Made by a program: the position numbers and the translations under genes. Below, one piece after another: positions 62,064 through 64,000 of a DNA stretch of 64,000 nt. Under the pieces are notes generated by a model that worked only from the letters and a program-made list of their open reading frames with translations, was not told where the DNA came from and did not search any database. The stretch spans positions 124,001 to 188,000 of the forward strand of contig JADKBW010000006.1 in NCBI GenBank assembly GCA_016714905.1. Reading direction: 5' to 3'. Within the stretch, counting starts at the first letter, position 1. Each line of letters starts with the position of its first letter. The stretch comes from Flavobacterium sp. GTDB lineage: Bacteria; Bacteroidota; Bacteroidia; Flavobacteriales; Flavobacteriaceae.

Positions 62064-63206
62064 TTAGTGATGATCTTCTTCATCGTGGTGATGCTCTTGC
62101 ACGGCAGAACCGAAATACAAAGCAGTCAAAATCGTAAAAATATACGCTTGTAATAATGCCACTAATATCTCAATAATAGAAATCATAAAAGACAACATAA
62201 ATGACAAGCTACTTCCTACCCAATTCTTGAAAATAAACATCAATCCAATCAAACTCATTAATACGATGTGACCTGCGAACATGTTTGCGTATAAACGAAT
62301 CATCAACGCGAATGGCTTAATTACCAATCCCATCAATTCGATTGGTGCCAAAATAATTTTCATTGGAGTTGGCACGCCTGGCATCCAGAAAATGTGTCCC
62401 CAGTAATTTTTGTTGGCAGAAAGATTTGTGATTAAGAAAGTGATTACCGCCAAACCGAATGTGATGGCAATATTTCCTGTAACGTTGATTCCTAGTGGCG
62501 TTAATCCAAAAATATTCAAGAACCAAATAAAGAAGAACACGGTCAATAGGTGACTCATGTATTTTTTATAATGTTTTTCTCCAATATTTGGAATAGCGAT
62601 TTCATCACGAATATACAATACGATAGGTTCAAAAAACCTTCCTGGTCCTGCAGAAACACCTCCGTTTTTAGCATATGATTTTGCTAAGCTGCTGAATAAG
62701 AAAAACATCAGTAGTGCAACAATCATAATGGTTAGCACACCTTTGGTAATCGAAAAATCTAGTGGCTGTGCATTGGTTGGGTGATGATGATGGTCTAAAG
62801 TTAATGTCCCAGCCGCATCTGTTTTGTATATTTTCTCGTGGTGTAATTTGTAGTAATTTCCGTTGCTTTCAGCTACCGCTTCGCCATGGTGAAATTTTGA
62901 GGAAGAAAAGAAATGAAATCCGTTATCCCAAAGAATAATTGGAAGCGGAAATCCGTAATGAGCACCTGTCTCAGCATCCCCGAAAAGAGAGAAATCGTGA
63001 CCGTCAAGAACGTGGTGGTTTTTTACTTCTTCGATTTGAGCTTTAATTTCCGCTTTTTCATCGACAACCTTTACTTCTTTTGTAACTACCTCGTGCGATT
63101 CGTGGGCAACTTGAGTAGAATCGATTGGGTTTGCGAATGTAATTAATGGAAGACAAGCGATTAAAATTGCTACTATAAATTGAAGTGGTTTGTTAGAAAG
63201 CACCAT
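62064..63206 (-). CDS. atpB: ATP synthase F0 a subunit, with long N-terminal extension
   Basis: The ATG at 63206 (MVLSNKPLQFIVAILIACLPLITFA) gives a signal-like first segment; the open frame continues to 63290 without a good start. The mature N terminus of about 150 residues precedes the a-subunit core and includes His runs (LDHHHHPTNAQ). The core holds the essential arginine in MIRLYANMFAGHIV. The C terminus ends HHHDEEDHH. At 380 residues the protein is longer than the E. coli one (about 270), as in other Bacteroidota. It forms the proton half-channels against the c ring. Confidence 0.94.
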   Translation of the reverse strand: MVLSNKPLQFIVAILIACLPLITFANPIDSTQVAHESHEVVTKEVKVVDEKAEIKAQIEEVKNHHVLDGHDFSLFGDAETGAHYGFPLPIILWDNGFHFFSSSKFHHGEAVAESNGNYYKLHHEKIYKTDAAGTLTLDHHHHPTNAQPLDFSITKGVLTIMIVALLMFFLFSSLAKSYAKNGGVSAGPGRFFEPIVLYIRDEIAIPNIGEKHYKKYMSHLLTVFFFIWFLNIFGLTPLGINVTGNIAITFGLAVITFLITNLSANKNYWGHIFWMPGVPTPMKIILAPIELMGLVIKPFALMIRLYANMFAGHIVLMSLIGLMFIFKNWVGSSLSFMLSFMISIIEILVALLQAYIFTILTALYFGSAVQEHHHDEEDHH

Positions 63207-63322
63207 ATCTATTGAATATCTAGGATTTTGTTTTCTGAAATTTGGTGCAAATGTACATCTTTTATTAAACTTCACAAGTTTAAAAAACACTTTTTTGAAG
63301 AACCTTTAGTTTTAGTAAACTA

Positions 63323-63724
63323 TTATTGTTTATTGTTTATTATTCTAATGGTCAAAAGGGTTTCTGTTGCTAAAAACAACAAAAAAACGATCAGAAAAGT
63401 TGCCTTCTCAAAACCCGAATGAGGTAGATTTGTGTGCAATATTGGTTTTAAAAAAATGTAGGCCACTCCCATTTTGAATGTTGTCAGTAAAATAAATGTA
63501 AGACCAACGTGTGTGCTGCTTGCTTGATTTACCTTAATTAAGATAAATAGAATTACAGCCGACAATAAAAAGAAAAAAGCATAAAGTCGTGGTAATGCAT
63601 AGACAAATTGTGACTCCAGTTGATCTAAACCGATGACATACATAAAGCACTTATGAACCAACAACGTGAGCGCAGAAAACAGCAATAAACTTAAAATGGG
63701 TTGGTATTGTTTCAAATTCATCAT
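63323..63724 (-). CDS. Small membrane protein of the ATP synthase operon (DUF6168-like)
   Basis: This 133-residue protein has four predicted membrane helices (PILSLLLFSALTLLVHKCF; YAFFFLLSAVILFILIK; VGLTFILLTTFKMGVAYIFL; ATFLIVFLLFLATETLLTI). It starts three bases after the AtpZ-like gene and precedes atpB by about 115 bases. Similar proteins occur at this place in flavobacterial atp operons. A role in assembling F0 or in ion transport, like AtpI, is inferred from position and topology only. Confidence 0.75.
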   Translation of the reverse strand: MMNLKQYQPILSLLLFSALTLLVHKCFMYVIGLDQLESQFVYALPRLYAFFFLLSAVILFILIKVNQASSTHVGLTFILLTTFKMGVAYIFLKPILHTNLPHSGFEKATFLIVFLLFLATETLLTIRIINNKQ

Positions 63725-63727
63725 GAT

Positions 63728-63955
63728 TTATTCGTCTGTGGTGTTGATGTCTTTTAGCTGTCGATTGAGATTATAAAATGCAATGGCAACTCCAACTGTA
63801 GTGATCACTTTTATGTAGATGTTGTTTTTGTTAGGAAAATTCATGTCTAGCCAACCTCCCAAAACTGAAAATGCATAAATAATAACACCCATTTGAATCG
63901 GAATGTTAATTAATGCTAGCCATTTATTCGGCTGTCTTTTCTTCTGTTGGTTCAT
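63728..63955 (-). CDS. AtpZ/AtpI family F0 assembly protein
   Basis: This 75-residue protein has two membrane helices around a short loop (LINIPIQMGVIIYAFSVLGGWLDMNF and YIKVITTVGVAIAFYNLNRQL). This matches the AtpZ/AtpI-like family found at the head of F0F1 operons, where it aids c-ring assembly or magnesium supply. Its ATG overlaps the stop of an upstream frame by two bases. The first gene of the operon is probably upstream of the window. Confidence 0.85.
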   Translation of the reverse strand: MNQQKKRQPNKWLALINIPIQMGVIIYAFSVLGGWLDMNFPNKNNIYIKVITTVGVAIAFYNLNRQLKDINTTDE

Positions 63956-64000
63956 GCGATGTTACTCCTTTTTGATTGGTTTTCATGACACATGTCGCAC
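63952..64000 (-). CDS. C-terminal end of an upstream gene, partial
   Basis: The minus-strand frame that ends in a TGA at 63952-63954, overlapping the AtpZ-like start codon, is open to the window edge. It gives only about 15 residues. In flavobacteria a bactofilin gene often precedes atpI, so it may be that, but the fragment is too short to identify. Confidence 0.3.
   Translation of the reverse strand, partial: CDMCHENQSKRSNIA

Noticed and set aside
1..64000. CRISPR array, prophage or integrative element
   Set aside because: No regularly spaced direct repeats, phage genes, integrases or att-like sites were found; gene content is core chromosomal.

Overview
This window looks like chromosomal DNA from a member of the Flavobacteriaceae, most likely Flavobacterium or a close relative. 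The evidence is AT-rich sequence, two proteins with type IX secretion (Por) C-terminal sorting domains, the gliding lipoprotein GldH, TAnnTTTG-type -7 promoter boxes, a Bacteroidota-type ATP synthase operon without atpD/atpC, and a lycopene cyclase. No rRNA, tRNA, CRISPR array, prophage or insertion sequence was recognised.

Layout. 1-4.8 kb: a truncated M13 metallopeptidase and a large secreted beta-propeller protein. 4.9-13.6 kb: a metal-uptake region with a SCO1-like protein, feoA, feoB, a TonB-dependent siderophore-type receptor, a tiny FeoB-associated Cys-rich protein, a DtxR/MntR-type regulator and an Nramp transporter fused to a universal stress protein domain. Three of these genes share a similar 16-bp dyad in their promoter regions, which suggests one metalloregulon. 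13.7-23.6 kb: an outer-membrane protein, crtY, a bacilliredoxin, trhO, a RicT-like protein with gldH, a class A PBP and the scoAB CoA-transferase. 23.5-28 kb: mixed housekeeping genes. 28.3-38.2 kb: a nearly complete heme pathway, with hemA-C-D-E-F, an outer-membrane protein gene, hemB and a cytochrome c on the minus strand. An AraC regulator, hemH and hemJ lie divergently. 38.2-49.7 kb: a histidine kinase, an enoyl-CoA hydratase, an acyl-ACP desaturase, two PlsC acyltransferases, recA, trpS, dprA and a SPOR protein. 49.7-58 kb: an envelope group with a T9SS protein, an EnvC-like protein, a DUF4292 lipoprotein, a TPR protein, a sugar nucleotidyltransferase, dut and a flippase. 58.1-64 kb: the ATP synthase operon (atpB-E-F-H-A-G plus two small membrane genes).

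Two features cut across the annotation. First, at least eight genes (SCO1-like, FeoB-associated, DtxR, hemD, hemA, echA, trpS, SMP-30/T9SS) are split by single frame shifts. Several are at short A/T runs and some are in essential genes, so base-level sequence error is the simplest explanation, although real decay is possible. Each is annotated here as one gene. Second, a family of interspersed repeats sits exactly at the 3' end of genes. In three copies the edge of the repeat supplies the TAG stop codon of the upstream gene. No intergenic stretch exceeds 300 bases; the longest is about 260 bases, after crtY. No wholly new system was found. The repeats, the shared metal-regulon dyads and the hairpins inside the atp operon are the most promising non-coding leads.
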